Origin: Bacteroidota bacterium
GTDB taxonomy: Bacteria > Bacteroidota > Bacteroidia > M30B66
Direction of reading: 5' to 3'
DNA: 64,000 bases
NCBI GenBank assembly: GCA_947460255.1
Contig: CANHIS010000010.1
Span: forward strand, 1 to 64,000
Shown: positions 35,523 through 43,947 of the stretch, piece after piece
Layout: every line of letters starts with the position of its first letter
Numbering within the stretch: position 1 is the first letter of the stretch
Made by a program: the position numbers and the translations under genes
Notes under the pieces: model-generated
What the model was told of the DNA's origin: nothing
The model's input: only the letters and a program-made list of their open reading frames with translations
The model's database searches: none

Positions 35523-36407
35523 TTCTTCCCCACGTGGATGGGCTTTTTTGTAAACGTCGCGTAATTTTTCAATCGAATTATGCGTGTAAACCTGTGTTGC
35601 ACTTAAGTTAGCATGACCCAAAATTTCTTTGATTGCATTTAAATCAGCTCCTTGGTTCAACATTTCTGTTGCAAAAGAATGACGCAAAACGTGAGGGCTG
35701 CGCTTTTTCTGTGTACTCACTTTACTGAGTTGTTTTTTCACCAAACGATAAACCAATTCGGGGTAAAGTGGCCTTCCATTGCTAGTTAAAAACACCAAGG
35801 ACTCAGTACCACAAACGGAGCCTCTTAAAGGTAAATACTGATCGAAGAGCTTTAACAGACCGTCATGTAAAGGGATAATCCTTTGCTTGTTTCGTTTCCC
35901 TGTTACTTTAAGCTGCTTTTGGTGCATATCTAAATCCTCTTCTTTGAGAGTAATGAGTTCAGCACGACGCATACCAGTGCCATAAAAGAGTTCCAGAATT
36001 AACCTGTTTCTAACACCCTCAAAATCAGCAGAAAAATCAGTAGAGTCAAGTAAAAAATCCAACTTGCCGGCTTCTAAGTATATAGGGAGCCTTTTAGGGA
36101 TTTTTGGCGAAACTACTTTGAGCATTGGGTTTACATGAAGCCAATTTGACTTCATGGCATACTTGAAAAACGTTTTCAATGCCGTAATTTTTCTGTTTAC
36201 ACTCCGTGGATCGATTCCTTTCTCCATCAACTTCACCAGCCAGGAACGAATTATCGGAGATGAGATATCGTTGAGTACTTGAATCTGTTCTTCCTCTCTA
36301 AGGAATCGTGCGAACTGTTGTAAATCTGTTCGATAAGCCTTCAAAGTATGACTTGAAAATCTCTTTTCAAATTCCAAATAATCCATGAAATTCCCAATGG
36401 CTTCCAT
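35520..36407 (-). CDS. xerC: Tyrosine recombinase, XerC/XerD type
   Basis: A 295-residue site-specific recombinase. It has an N-terminal SAM-like DNA-binding domain (about 1-90) and a catalytic domain with Arg in GTGMRRAELITL, HVLRHSFATEML, the GHANLSATQVYTH segment and the nucleophile Tyr in VYTH. Xer proteins resolve chromosome dimers at dif. There is no attachment site, integrase partner or mobile-element cargo nearby, so this is the housekeeping enzyme. XerC versus XerD cannot be settled here. rpsU lies upstream, separated by a terminator. Confidence 0.92.
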   Translation of the reverse strand: MEAIGNFMDYLEFEKRFSSHTLKAYRTDLQQFARFLREEEQIQVLNDISSPIIRSWLVKLMEKGIDPRSVNRKITALKTFFKYAMKSNWLHVNPMLKVVSPKIPKRLPIYLEAGKLDFLLDSTDFSADFEGVRNRLILELFYGTGMRRAELITLKEEDLDMHQKQLKVTGKRNKQRIIPLHDGLLKLFDQYLPLRGSVCGTESLVFLTSNGRPLYPELVYRLVKKQLSKVSTQKKRSPHVLRHSFATEMLNQGADLNAIKEILGHANLSATQVYTHNSIEKLRDVYKKAHPRGEE

Positions 36408-36472
36408 CGCTATAAAGTTATATTCAGGGAATTAAATAAAAAAGACAAATTGAATTGGTTATAAACAAAAAA

Positions 36473-36494
36473 GGGGATGCTAAAAAGCATCCCC
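36473..36494 (-). terminator. Intrinsic terminator after rpsU
   Basis: GGGGATGC at 36473-36480 pairs with GCATCCCC at 36487-36494 around a 6-base loop. On the minus strand the stem is followed by a T-run (36472 downward). It would end the rpsU transcript before the recombinase gene. Confidence 0.85.
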
Positions 36495-36516
36495 GACAGG
36501 AATATTTTAAATGCTA

Positions 36517-36711
36517 TTATGCTTCTTGGTTAGTGCGAAACTTAGCGCTGTAAATAGCACGCTTAATTTCTTCACGACGTTCAATCGAAGGTTTTGTAAA
36601 CTTCTGACGAGCACGAAGCGACTTGATGAGACCTGTTTTCTCAACTTTACGCTTGAACTTCTTCAGTGCCTTTTCGATTGATTCGCCTTCTTTTACTGGA
36701 ATGATGAGCAT
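36517..36711 (-). CDS. rpsU: 30S ribosomal protein S21
   Basis: A 64-residue basic protein with the S21 pattern IPVKEGESIEKALKKFKRK and LRARQKFTKPSIERREE. S21 sits at the platform of the small subunit near the anti-Shine-Dalgarno end of 16S rRNA. In Bacteroidota, S21 together with S18 and S6 helps to sequester the anti-SD, which explains weak SD use in the phylum. The gene has its own promoter and terminator. Confidence 0.97.
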   Translation of the reverse strand: MLIIPVKEGESIEKALKKFKRKVEKTGLIKSLRARQKFTKPSIERREEIKRAIYSAKFRTNQEA

Positions 36712-36742
36712 TTTGCGGTTTTTCTATTGGTTTTAAGGGTGG

Positions 36743-36770
36743 CAAATATAAGAACTTTTCAAATCACAAC
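36743..36770 (-). promoter_or_regulatory. Bacteroidota-type promoter for rpsU
   Basis: On the minus strand TTG (36768-36770) and TATATTTG (36743-36750) are 17 bp apart, a full -33/-7 match. Initiation near 36738 would give a leader of about 27 bases. Confidence 0.65.
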
Positions 36771-36865
36771 AACTAATTCTTGCATTTTTCGAGTTCAGAA
36801 TATTCACTTATCGAAATTCTATCAACGGACAAGATTTCCATACATTAGCTTCATAAAACACAAAT

Positions 36866-37354
36866 ATGGCATCATTCGATATTGTTTCAAAAGTTGACGT
36901 GCAAACACTTGATAATGCAATTAATGCAGCAACTAAAGAGATAACAACTCGATTCGACTTTAGGGATTCGAAAACAGAAATCGAACTTGATAAAAAAGCA
37001 CTACAAGTTAAAGTAGTTACCGAGAATGAGATGAGAATCACTGCTATTGAAGATGTTGTGAGGTCTCGATTGATCAAACAAAAAATTGATCCCAATTGCA
37101 TGGATTTCGGCAAGCAGGAGTATGCAAGTGGGAACATGATCAGGAAGGAAATCCTTATTCGACAAGGAATCGACAAGGATGCCTCTCGAAAAATCTTGAA
37201 AGAGATAAAAGATTCTGGAATAAAGGTGCAAGCACAAATGATGGATGATCAAGTTCGTGTAACATCGAAAAAGATCGATGACTTGCAAAAGGTGATGGCT
37301 ATTCTTCGTGGAAAGGATCTTGGAATCCCAATTCAATTCACCAACATGAAATAA
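36866..37354 (+). CDS. yajQ: YajQ family nucleotide-binding protein
   Basis: A 162-residue YajQ/UPF0234 protein. It starts MASFDIVSKVDVQTLDNAIN and has TTRFDFRDSKTEIELDKKAL and LIKQKIDPNCMDFGK, all family signatures. Family members bind nucleotides, and some in Xanthomonas bind cyclic di-GMP. The role in this phylum is unknown. The 154-base gap upstream shows no convincing promoter on the plus strand. Confidence 0.94.
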   Translation: MASFDIVSKVDVQTLDNAINAATKEITTRFDFRDSKTEIELDKKALQVKVVTENEMRITAIEDVVRSRLIKQKIDPNCMDFGKQEYASGNMIRKEILIRQGIDKDASRKILKEIKDSGIKVQAQMMDDQVRVTSKKIDDLQKVMAILRGKDLGIPIQFTNMK

Positions 37355-37380
37355 AAAACCCCAGATTTCTCTAGGGTTTT
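37355..37380. terminator. Bidirectional terminator between yajQ and the TPR gene
   Basis: AAAACCC (37355-37361) pairs with GGGTTTT (37374-37380), and the stem continues with AGA/TCT around a small loop after one mismatch. T-rich tails on both strands let it serve both convergent genes. Confidence 0.7.
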
Positions 37381-37405
37381 CAATTATCCGGCTTCCGTTG
37401 AAGAT

Positions 37406-39010
37406 TTATTTTTTCTTCAGATCTTCCAATACTTTAATTGCTTGTTGATCATTTGGATCAATTGCAACAACTTTTTCCCAGTTGAGAATTGCATTTACCT
37501 TATCCTGGTTTGCCAGGAAATAATATGCACCTAAATACTTGTAGCTTTCAGTGAGTTCCTTCTTGTATTTAATTGAAGAAGCACTATCAACCGATCCGAT
37601 TTCGATCACCCTCTCATAATATGGTTTTGCAAGACCAAGTTTAGAATCAGGATCGAGATTCGCATTTGCCTTGGCTCTCCAAATATGGCCAGTCATTAAT
37701 TTGGGCTGAAGTTCTGTGATTTTAGAGAAAGCTGTATCTGCTTTGCCGAACTTCTGAAGTTGGAAAAGAGATTGCCCCATTCTGAAATAATCGTTCGTAA
37801 TTGCTTTGCCTAAATCAATTTTCTTTTGGTACATCAAAACGGCATCTTCGTGCTTCTTTTGTTTAGCATAAATCGCCGCGATATCGCTGTATAGGTCAGA
37901 ATTTGTTGAATCTTTTGCAAGAGCTGCTTTCAACTTATCTACAGCAATTGAATCTTTCCCCGTTGCAGAAAGCAACTTGCCGTAATAGGCAAAATCGGAC
38001 GCAATCAGCTTGTTTTCAGGTTGTTTCGCAAAGAATTTTTCAATCGCAACAAGCCCCTTATCAAAAGTTTTCGTTTCGAAATATGAATAAGCAGCAAGGC
38101 GATTGTTAATATTGTATGCAGTATCGATTGGCGCTAATTCTTCAAGTTGTTTAATCGCTCCAGCATAATCCTTTGTCTTATACATAAAAGCTGCATATCT
38201 TCTTTTTGCAGAGATATTACCTTTCGATAGCTGCAAGTATTTTGAATAATTCTCTTTTGCGTCTTCAAATTTTTGAGCAAGCGCATACAAGTCGCCTAAT
38301 GCACGGTATGCAGGTGCAAAATCTGGACTCAACTCAATGGCTTCCTTGTAATATTCTAAAGCGCCTTTTTCTCCATCTTTTCCTTGGATATTTCTTGCTC
38401 GTAACCATAACTGCCCGAGGCGTAAAGTAGCAGCTGGCGATTTTGGATCAAGCGATTTGGCTTTTTCATAGTATTTAATCGCTGACGTTCCATCATTGTT
38501 TTCCAAGAACGCATCTCCCTGAAGAATTTGAACTTCAGGATTCTTCGGTTGAAGCTTTTCAGCAGCTTGCAATAATGTAAATGCGGCAGGCAAATTCTTT
38601 TGGTCCAGAGATATATGCGCTTCTGCAGTTCGTGTGAGAACCTCTACATTCTTTCCGTCTCCAAACTTAAGCGCCTTAGCAAACAATTGATCGGCTTCTG
38701 CTTGGTTACCATCTAATTTTGCAACCTTCCCCAATCCAACAAAATTTAAAGGATTTGAAGGGTCGTTTTGTACACCAAGTGTGTAAAGAATTTTGGCAGA
38801 ATCGGCATTGTCCGACTGCAAAAGATTTTCACCGTAGTAAAACCAATAATCTCCCTTCATTGGAAATTTGGCAATAAGTTGCTTGAACATAGAGGATGCT
38901 GCCTCGTTTTGTTCGTTGAGCGTAAGCACTTTCGCTTCATCTAGAGTTTGAGCGTTTACGAAAGGCTGAAAAAATGCGAAAACTGCACTTAAAACAAGTA
39001 TTTTTTTCAT
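37406..39010 (-). CDS. Periplasmic TPR-repeat protein
   Basis: A 534-residue protein with a signal peptide (residues 1-20, ending FVNAQ) and about ten TPR motifs, for example AIKYYEKAKSLDPKSPAATL, ALEYYKEAIELSPDFAPAY and AVLMYQKKIDLGKA. It is the last gene of the exbB-exbD-exbD-tonB-PstS operon, 23 bases after the PstS-like gene, so it probably serves as a scaffold in the same envelope system. The partner is unknown. A terminator follows at 37355-37380. Confidence 0.85.
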   Translation of the reverse strand: MKKILVLSAVFAFFQPFVNAQTLDEAKVLTLNEQNEAASSMFKQLIAKFPMKGDYWFYYGENLLQSDNADSAKILYTLGVQNDPSNPLNFVGLGKVAKLDGNQAEADQLFAKALKFGDGKNVEVLTRTAEAHISLDQKNLPAAFTLLQAAEKLQPKNPEVQILQGDAFLENNDGTSAIKYYEKAKSLDPKSPAATLRLGQLWLRARNIQGKDGEKGALEYYKEAIELSPDFAPAYRALGDLYALAQKFEDAKENYSKYLQLSKGNISAKRRYAAFMYKTKDYAGAIKQLEELAPIDTAYNINNRLAAYSYFETKTFDKGLVAIEKFFAKQPENKLIASDFAYYGKLLSATGKDSIAVDKLKAALAKDSTNSDLYSDIAAIYAKQKKHEDAVLMYQKKIDLGKAITNDYFRMGQSLFQLQKFGKADTAFSKITELQPKLMTGHIWRAKANANLDPDSKLGLAKPYYERVIEIGSVDSASSIKYKKELTESYKYLGAYYFLANQDKVNAILNWEKVVAIDPNDQQAIKVLEDLKKK

Positions 39011-39033
39011 GAAATTTTGTTCTGACTGTAATT

Positions 39034-39969
39034 TTAAAAATCTTCTGAAACTTCTATAAATCTCACTGGAACAACTGCTGGCAGAAGACCAGACTTTAAT
39101 ACGATTCGTTGTCCTTTGTCACTTGCAATGAACGAGGCAAAGCCTGTGCCAAGGCGAGTGCCCACTTCACAATTCACAATGTAGATTTCTCTTTTGAATG
39201 GATAAGAATCGTCGGCAATATATTCTTGGTAAGGTTGGAGATACCCATTCATGGCATCAGGATCGGCTTTTGAAGATATTCCTATCACTTTCACCCGATC
39301 CATGAAAACCTGAGTTAAGGAATCATCAGGATCGGAAATCCAATTTGAACTCACAACACCAATTGCATTGGGATTATTCTCAACATACTTTATTGCTTCT
39401 TCATTCGATTTTGAAGCGAAGCAATTGCTTGGAAGTTCTTTCAGATTAAATGTTTCTCTGAGGAAACGAGCATTTCCACTGCGTGGTGAATCGAAAACCA
39501 CTCGAATTGTGTCAGAAGATCCATTGGGATCCAAATCTTTCCAAGTAATTGGCTTACCCGCAAATAACATCTTCAATTGATTGAATGTTAAAGTAGTGTC
39601 CATCGCAGAGTTATTGCAAATGAACGTTAAGCCGTCGTATGCAATTAGCGTTTCCTTAGGGTTGAGATCTTTGTCTTTAAAAAACTTTTTTTCTTGATCA
39701 TTTAGCTTTCGAGCGATCACAACAAATCGAACAGAATCCTTCATCAAAAGATCTAATGCATCACCTTCAGAGGTATAAACTGCTTTGACCTTAGCGTCTT
39801 TATATTCCGTTTGAAAAATAAAAAGCTCAGCATCCAACATTTGCTTGAATGCCTCATCCGAAGCCACTTGGATGTTGCCTCGAGTTGTGGTCTCAGCAAT
39901 TTGATTGGGCTTTCCGCCGCAGGCTGACAAAAAAGCAGCCACAATTATCAAAAAGATGTGATGTTTCAT
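39034..39969 (-). CDS. PstS-like phosphate-binding-type lipoprotein
   Basis: A 311-residue lipoprotein (lipobox FLSAC, Cys17) with the PstS-type periplasmic binding fold. The motif SDEAFKQMLDAE is near the N-terminus, LIAYDGLTFICNNS near 115, and the phosphate-loop-like SPRSGNARFLRETF near 165-178. No PstC, PstA or PstB gene is adjacent. Instead it is embedded in a TonB operon, overlapping the small membrane protein gene by 4 bases. In Bacteroidota such genes recur at this place. The ligand is not proven and could be phosphate or another anion. Confidence 0.8.
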   Translation of the reverse strand: MKHHIFLIIVAAFLSACGGKPNQIAETTTRGNIQVASDEAFKQMLDAELFIFQTEYKDAKVKAVYTSEGDALDLLMKDSVRFVVIARKLNDQEKKFFKDKDLNPKETLIAYDGLTFICNNSAMDTTLTFNQLKMLFAGKPITWKDLDPNGSSDTIRVVFDSPRSGNARFLRETFNLKELPSNCFASKSNEEAIKYVENNPNAIGVVSSNWISDPDDSLTQVFMDRVKVIGISSKADPDAMNGYLQPYQEYIADDSYPFKREIYIVNCEVGTRLGTGFASFIASDKGQRIVLKSGLLPAVVPVRFIEVSEDF

Positions 39970-40166
39970 GATTCAGAGTTGTTCTTCGCAATAAAAAAGT
40001 ATCTCACTCCACGGAATACACCATAGAGAATACAAATCACACCTATAGTAGTTCGGAGCTGACCTTCGAGCAGATGATCTAGGAAGTTGGTAAAAACGAG
40101 TGATGAGCCTACGATGATATATAAAACTATCACCATCAGACCCATCACCCGCAAGATGCGATTCAA
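39966..40166 (-). CDS. Small two-helix membrane protein of unknown function
   Basis: A 66-residue protein with two membrane helices (about 5-26 and 37-57) separated by a short loop and a hydrophilic KNNSES tail. I do not recognise a named family. It overlaps the PstS-like gene by 4 bases (ATGA) and lies 10 bases from tonB, so it is part of the operon and could be an accessory subunit of the Ton complex. Confidence 0.65.
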   Translation of the reverse strand: MNRILRVMGLMVIVLYIIVGSSLVFTNFLDHLLEGQLRTTIGVICILYGVFRGVRYFFIAKNNSES

Positions 40167-40176
40167 AATATCTTCT

Positions 40177-40974
40177 TTATCTTAATGTGAACTTAACAGG
40201 CAAAGTAAACTGAACACGCACTGGCTTTCCATTCTGACGGCCGGAACTCCAGTTAGGCATCATTTTAACTACACGAACAGCTTCTTCGGTTAATCCTCCA
40301 CCTAAACCACGAAGTGATTTAACATCGGTAATTTTACCATCACCTTCAACTACGAATGTAATGTAAACTGTTCCCGAAATGCCATTCTCCTTGGCCATTG
40401 ATGGATACTTGATGTTTTTCGAAAGAAACTCACGAAGCTTATCCTCACCACCTTCAAATTCAGGCATCTTTTCAACAACCGTGAAGATTTCTTGAGCACC
40501 CAAACCAGCGTCATCATCTCCTCCTCCATCTGTAGGTAAGTCGATGATTTCATTTGAACCTTCTTGTGTCTTGGTTGACACTGTAGTCTCATTTGCAACT
40601 TCTTGCGGTGGTGGAATGTCCTCTTCCTTCACTTCTTCAACAATCACAGGAGGAGTAAACTTGATCGTTTCCTGCACTGGTGGTGGTGGATCTGGTGGTG
40701 GTGGAGGTGGTGGTGGTTCGTCTTTGTCTAATGGTGGCGGATCTGTAAGTTTTAAATCCACCTCTTGAACTTTAACAGCTTCTGCTGCAAGATCGCTTAG
40801 TTTGTCGATGATTGTAGGAATACTCACTGACAATAGAAACACAGATATTGCAATTACGAATGCAATATTCATATTCTTATTGTAACGCTTACGAAGCTCA
40901 TAAGCGCCGTATTCCTTGTTTCGTTTTTCGAAAACAATCTCATCGAAGTCTTTAATCTGAAGTAATTCAGCCAT
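40177..40974 (-). CDS. tonB: Energy transducer TonB
   Basis: A 265-residue TonB protein with a cytoplasmic start (FDEIVFEKRNKEYGAYELRK), one membrane helix (about 33-53), and a Pro-rich linker including eight consecutive prolines after DKDE (about 83-98). The C-terminal domain at about 165-265 has FPGGEDKLREFLS-like spacing, YPSMAKENGISGTVYITFVV and the ending VQFTLPVKF. TonB transmits proton-motive energy from ExbB/ExbD to outer-membrane receptors. It follows the two exbD genes. Confidence 0.94.
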   Translation of the reverse strand: MAELLQIKDFDEIVFEKRNKEYGAYELRKRYNKNMNIAFVIAISVFLLSVSIPTIIDKLSDLAAEAVKVQEVDLKLTDPPPLDKDEPPPPPPPPDPPPPVQETIKFTPPVIVEEVKEEDIPPPQEVANETTVSTKTQEGSNEIIDLPTDGGGDDDAGLGAQEIFTVVEKMPEFEGGEDKLREFLSKNIKYPSMAKENGISGTVYITFVVEGDGKITDVKSLRGLGGGLTEEAVRVVKMMPNWSSGRQNGKPVRVQFTLPVKFTLR

Positions 40975-40991
40975 AATTTTCGTGAGTTGGT

Positions 40992-41657
40992 TTATTGGAA
41001 AGTATTTGCGTTTGCAATCATTTGGTCTTCTACCTCATTTGCTTCAAGAAGCGCATAAGTACCAACATTACAAATGGCCATTTCATCTAAAGCGTCAACG
41101 ATATTCTTGTACTTTGCGTCTTTATCAGGTTTCAAAAGAACTACTAGAATACTGGTTTTGCGAGTTTTATCAGAGAAGAAGTCTCCCTTTTTCTTACCTA
41201 AAGAGTCTTTAGGTAGTTTTCCGGAAGCCACATCTTTCTTCAATTTCTCGATCTCGTCATATGCACGATGGCGTTTGTTGTTCTCTGCAATAAGCACTTT
41301 TCTGAGCCCATTAGGACCATAAGATGCTTTGTTCAGCGCAGGGAGTGCTCCTTTAGAAGGATCAGCCATACCAAAATACCAATAAACAACATTGTCTTTG
41401 GTAAGTAGTACGTTCATTGTATGGTCAGCAGGCACCTTACTTTGGTCATCGAGAGGGATGTCTTTGTCCTTCTTTGGCATAGTAAGCTGCATGGCCTGCG
41501 GCTTGTTGAAAGTGGTAGTGAGGATGAAGAAGGTTAGAAGAAGGAATCCTAAATCTACCATCGGCGTCATATCGATTCGGGTAGAGGATTTTTTTGCTCT
41601 TTTCTTACCATGCTTCTTTTTCCCACCGCCACCATCGTCGGTGTTCATTTCAGCCAT
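40992..41657 (-). CDS. exbD: Biopolymer transporter ExbD/TolR (second copy)
   Basis: A 221-residue protein with a Lys/Gly-rich cytoplasmic tail (GGGKKKHGKKRAKK) and a single membrane helix starting at IDMTPMVDLGFLLLTFFIL. This helix carries the conserved aspartate used for proton translocation. The periplasmic part is longer than in E. coli ExbD (141 residues) because of an insert near 60-150. It lies 18 bases from tonB. Confidence 0.92.
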   Translation of the reverse strand: MAEMNTDDGGGGKKKHGKKRAKKSSTRIDMTPMVDLGFLLLTFFILTTTFNKPQAMQLTMPKKDKDIPLDDQSKVPADHTMNVLLTKDNVVYWYFGMADPSKGALPALNKASYGPNGLRKVLIAENNKRHRAYDEIEKLKKDVASGKLPKDSLGKKKGDFFSDKTRKTSILVVLLKPDKDAKYKNIVDALDEMAICNVGTYALLEANEVEDQMIANANTFQ

Positions 41658-41716
41658 TTCTCTATTTTTTTAACGGTTATGTTAAAACGAAATTTAAAGT
41701 TCAAAAGTGTCCGAAA

Positions 41717-42334
41717 TTAATTCGACGGACCAGTTTCCATATTGGTGATTAAATTGAATTTGTTCACCTTCCCGATGTTGTCATCTTGCAGGTAATTCAT
41801 CACTTTTCTCACCACTGGATAGCTTGTAACTTGATCCCCTTTAATAGCAACACGGAATTTAGGAGCGGTTTTACGAGAAAAGTAAATCCAATCGCAAATT
41901 TCACAGTTCAAGGAATCAATAGGAATACCCTTAGATTGTTCTGCCAGTTTTTTTCTATCTGTAGAACCTGCATCGAGGTATGCGGGAAGTTGTTTCACCG
42001 GAACACCAAAAGAAGCCATGTTTGAGAATTCTTTTTTCTGTTCCGCGTTGAAGACTACTTTATACTTTTCTCCAATTTTCTCCAGCACCTTCACGCGTTC
42101 TTCCTTTCCAGTAAGGTTAAAAAACACACGGTCTTGTTTATCAACAAGAATCATGAGTAGATCTTTTTCTGGAATTTTCAGGTCCGAAACGGAGGAAGGG
42201 ATATCAATCACAGCTGCTTCTTCGGCACGAAACTGTGAGATGAGCATGAAGAACGTAACCAGTAGAAAAGCCAGATCCACCATCGGCGTCATGTCGATGG
42301 AAGGACTGTTTTTGGGCATTTTTATCTTTGGCAT
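41717..42334 (-). CDS. exbD: Biopolymer transporter ExbD/TolR (first copy)
   Basis: A 205-residue ExbD paralogue with SPSIDMTPMVDLAFLLVTFFML at the N-terminus, including the conserved membrane Asp. A periplasmic insert carries two cysteines (LNCEICDW, near 140-147) that could form a disulfide or a small metal site. It is 21 bases from exbB. Two ExbD paralogues may form a heterodimer in the ExbB ring. Confidence 0.92.
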   Translation of the reverse strand: MPKIKMPKNSPSIDMTPMVDLAFLLVTFFMLISQFRAEEAAVIDIPSSVSDLKIPEKDLLMILVDKQDRVFFNLTGKEERVKVLEKIGEKYKVVFNAEQKKEFSNMASFGVPVKQLPAYLDAGSTDRKKLAEQSKGIPIDSLNCEICDWIYFSRKTAPKFRVAIKGDQVTSYPVVRKVMNYLQDDNIGKVNKFNLITNMETGPSN

Positions 42335-42355
42335 CGCCTTCTGTTGCTGGTAAGA

Positions 42356-43171
42356 TTACTTAGATTGAGATGCAAATGACTGAACAAGAGAAAATCCTGA
42401 CTCGTCGATTTTATATGTCAAACTATCAATCTGTGTTGTGAAATAGTTGTACATGATAATTGCGATTGTAGAACCAGTAATTCCAAGAGCAGTGTTGATC
42501 AAGGCTTCAGAAATACCATTCGCTAGAGCAACTGCATCTGGAGCACCTGCCTGAGCAAGAGCCGAGAATGCTTTAATCATTCCAAGTACAGTACCGATCA
42601 AACCAACAAGTGTCGCAATAGAGGCACATGTAGAAATGATTACAAGATTCTTTGATAACATAGGAAGTTCAAGTGCTGTAGCTTCTTCAAGTTCCTTCTG
42701 CATTGCAACAACCTTTTGGTCTTTGTCCATAGACGTATCGTTTTGTAGAAGTCTGAAACGCTGAAGACCTGCTTTCATAACATTTGCAAGAGATCCTTTT
42801 TGCTTATCGCATTCTGCAACAGCTGTTTCAATTTGGTTATTGTTAACCATGTTCTGCAAATTGCGGATGAAAACATTTAGTTTACCGCGACCTTTTGCTT
42901 TGCTTATAGTAAGAAATCTTTCGATAGAGAAAGCAATGATGATTACCACAATCGACATCAAAATAGGTACAATGAAACCTCCTTTGTAAACGATACCTAG
43001 AATATCTCCAGGATGAGGGTGTCCTAATTCTGGATCGCCACCTTCAAAGTGCGAAGGATCGCCCATTACAAACATGAATACTAAAACTGATACGATAATT
43101 GAAGATAGAATTACCGATGCCGCAAAAAAGGCTCCGATACCACTTTCAACTGATTTCTGATTGCTGCTCAT
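42356..43171 (-). CDS. exbB: MotA/TolQ/ExbB proton channel protein
   Basis: A 271-residue membrane protein with an N-terminal helix (about 14-38), a second (about 65-85), a cytoplasmic segment, and two C-terminal helices. Those contain CASIATLVGLIGTVLGMIKAF and ALINTALGITGSTIAIIMY, the TolQ/ExbB signature. It forms the proton channel that energises TonB. It is the first gene of the operon; a -7 element (43235-43242) lies upstream. Confidence 0.94.
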   Translation of the reverse strand: MSSNQKSVESGIGAFFAASVILSSIIVSVLVFMFVMGDPSHFEGGDPELGHPHPGDILGIVYKGGFIVPILMSIVVIIIAFSIERFLTISKAKGRGKLNVFIRNLQNMVNNNQIETAVAECDKQKGSLANVMKAGLQRFRLLQNDTSMDKDQKVVAMQKELEEATALELPMLSKNLVIISTCASIATLVGLIGTVLGMIKAFSALAQAGAPDAVALANGISEALINTALGITGSTIAIIMYNYFTTQIDSLTYKIDESGFSLVQSFASQSK

Positions 43172-43234
43172 TGTTTAGATGAATTAAAGTGAGTGGGGTT
43201 GTGTTTAAAGAGTTGTTTAAAACTTGATTTCGGG

Positions 43235-43242
43235 CAAATATA
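43235..43242 (-). promoter_or_regulatory. -7 promoter element for the exbB-tonB operon
   Basis: TATATTTG on the minus strand fits TAnnTTTG. Initiation near 43229 would give a leader of about 58 bases. No TTG is found at the expected -33 spacing. Confidence 0.45.
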
Positions 43243-43318
43243 CAGAAAGTTGGTTTTAATCTTCACCGAACAAAATTTCCTATTTATCGCAATCTTTCTA
43301 ACAATTCACCTACATTAT

Positions 43319-43340
43319 ATATGAGAGTTGTTACTCATAT
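43319..43340. repeat. Inverted repeat between exbB and rimP
   Basis: ATATGAG (43319-43325) pairs with CTCATAT (43334-43340) around an 8-base loop. It sits between the two divergent promoters in the 288-base gap, where no gene is seen. It may be a regulator site. Confidence 0.35.
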
Positions 43341-43370
43341 TCAACAGTAAAAAATGAGTGAAATGATTTT

Positions 43371-43401
43371 TTGTTCAATTGAATTTCTTGTTATACTTTT
43401 G
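43371..43401 (+). promoter_or_regulatory. Promoter for rimP-nusA-infB
   Basis: TTG at 43371-43373 and TACTTTTG at 43394-43401 are 20 bp apart, matching the Bacteroidota -33/-7 consensus. Initiation would be near 43406-43408. Confidence 0.65.
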
Positions 43402-43420
43402 CAGCGGCTTAAAAAAGGAG

Positions 43421-43443
43421 AAGGGGACAGTGTCCCTTTTTTT
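43421..43443 (+). terminator. Terminator-like hairpin in the rimP leader (possible attenuator)
   Basis: AAGGGGAC (43421-43428) pairs with GTCCCTTT (43432-43439) around loop AGT, with one G-T pair. The T-run covers 43437-43443. It lies between the promoter and the rimP ATG at 43460, so readthrough must occur for the operon to be expressed. Confidence 0.6.
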
Positions 43444-43459
43444 ATTCTTAATCAGTCGA

Positions 43460-43930
43460 ATGATAAAAAAGGATCAACTCATAAAGCTTGCTGAACAATT
43501 TCTAGCAGATTCAGAGAACTACTTAATTGATATTAAAGTAAGTTCTACGAATAAGATCATGGTACTCATTGAAAACGACAACCATGTTTCAATCAGCGAT
43601 TGTATAGCGCTTAGCAGACATATCGAGCACTCGCTTGATCGTGAACAAGAGGATTTTGAATTGGAGGTTTCCTCTCCAGGAATAGATCAACCTTTCAAAT
43701 CAATTCGGCAGTTCAAAAAATATATGGGCCAAGAAGTTGATATTAAACTTCGAGACGGGTTAAAGCATCAAGGAAAATTGACCGCTGCAAACGAATCCTC
43801 GATTTCGATTATTGCTTCAAAAGAAAAGAGAAACAAAAACAATAAAAATCAACCATCGGATGTAAATCCTGATATGACTTTTCAAATGAAAGACATTTTG
43901 GAAACACGACTGGTGATTAAACTTTCATAA
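43460..43930 (+). CDS. rimP: Ribosome maturation factor RimP
   Basis: A 156-residue protein with the RimP pattern: LIDIKVSSTNKIMVLIENDN, ISDCIALSRHIEHSLDR and LEVSSPGIDQPF. RimP assists maturation of the 30S subunit. The ATG at 43460 is chosen because an upstream in-frame reading to 43379 would pass through the promoter and hairpin. It starts the conserved rimP-nusA-infB operon, with 17 bases to nusA. Confidence 0.94.
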   Translation: MIKKDQLIKLAEQFLADSENYLIDIKVSSTNKIMVLIENDNHVSISDCIALSRHIEHSLDREQEDFELEVSSPGIDQPFKSIRQFKKYMGQEVDIKLRDGLKHQGKLTAANESSISIIASKEKRNKNNKNQPSDVNPDMTFQMKDILETRLVIKLS

Positions 43931-43947
43931 TCAACTGCAGCTAAAAA

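Noticed and set aside
35520-36711. Mobile element or integron suggested by the tyrosine recombinase
   Set aside because: There is no attachment site, inverted repeat, cassette or tRNA next to it, and the neighbours are ribosomal and transporter genes; it fits housekeeping Xer.
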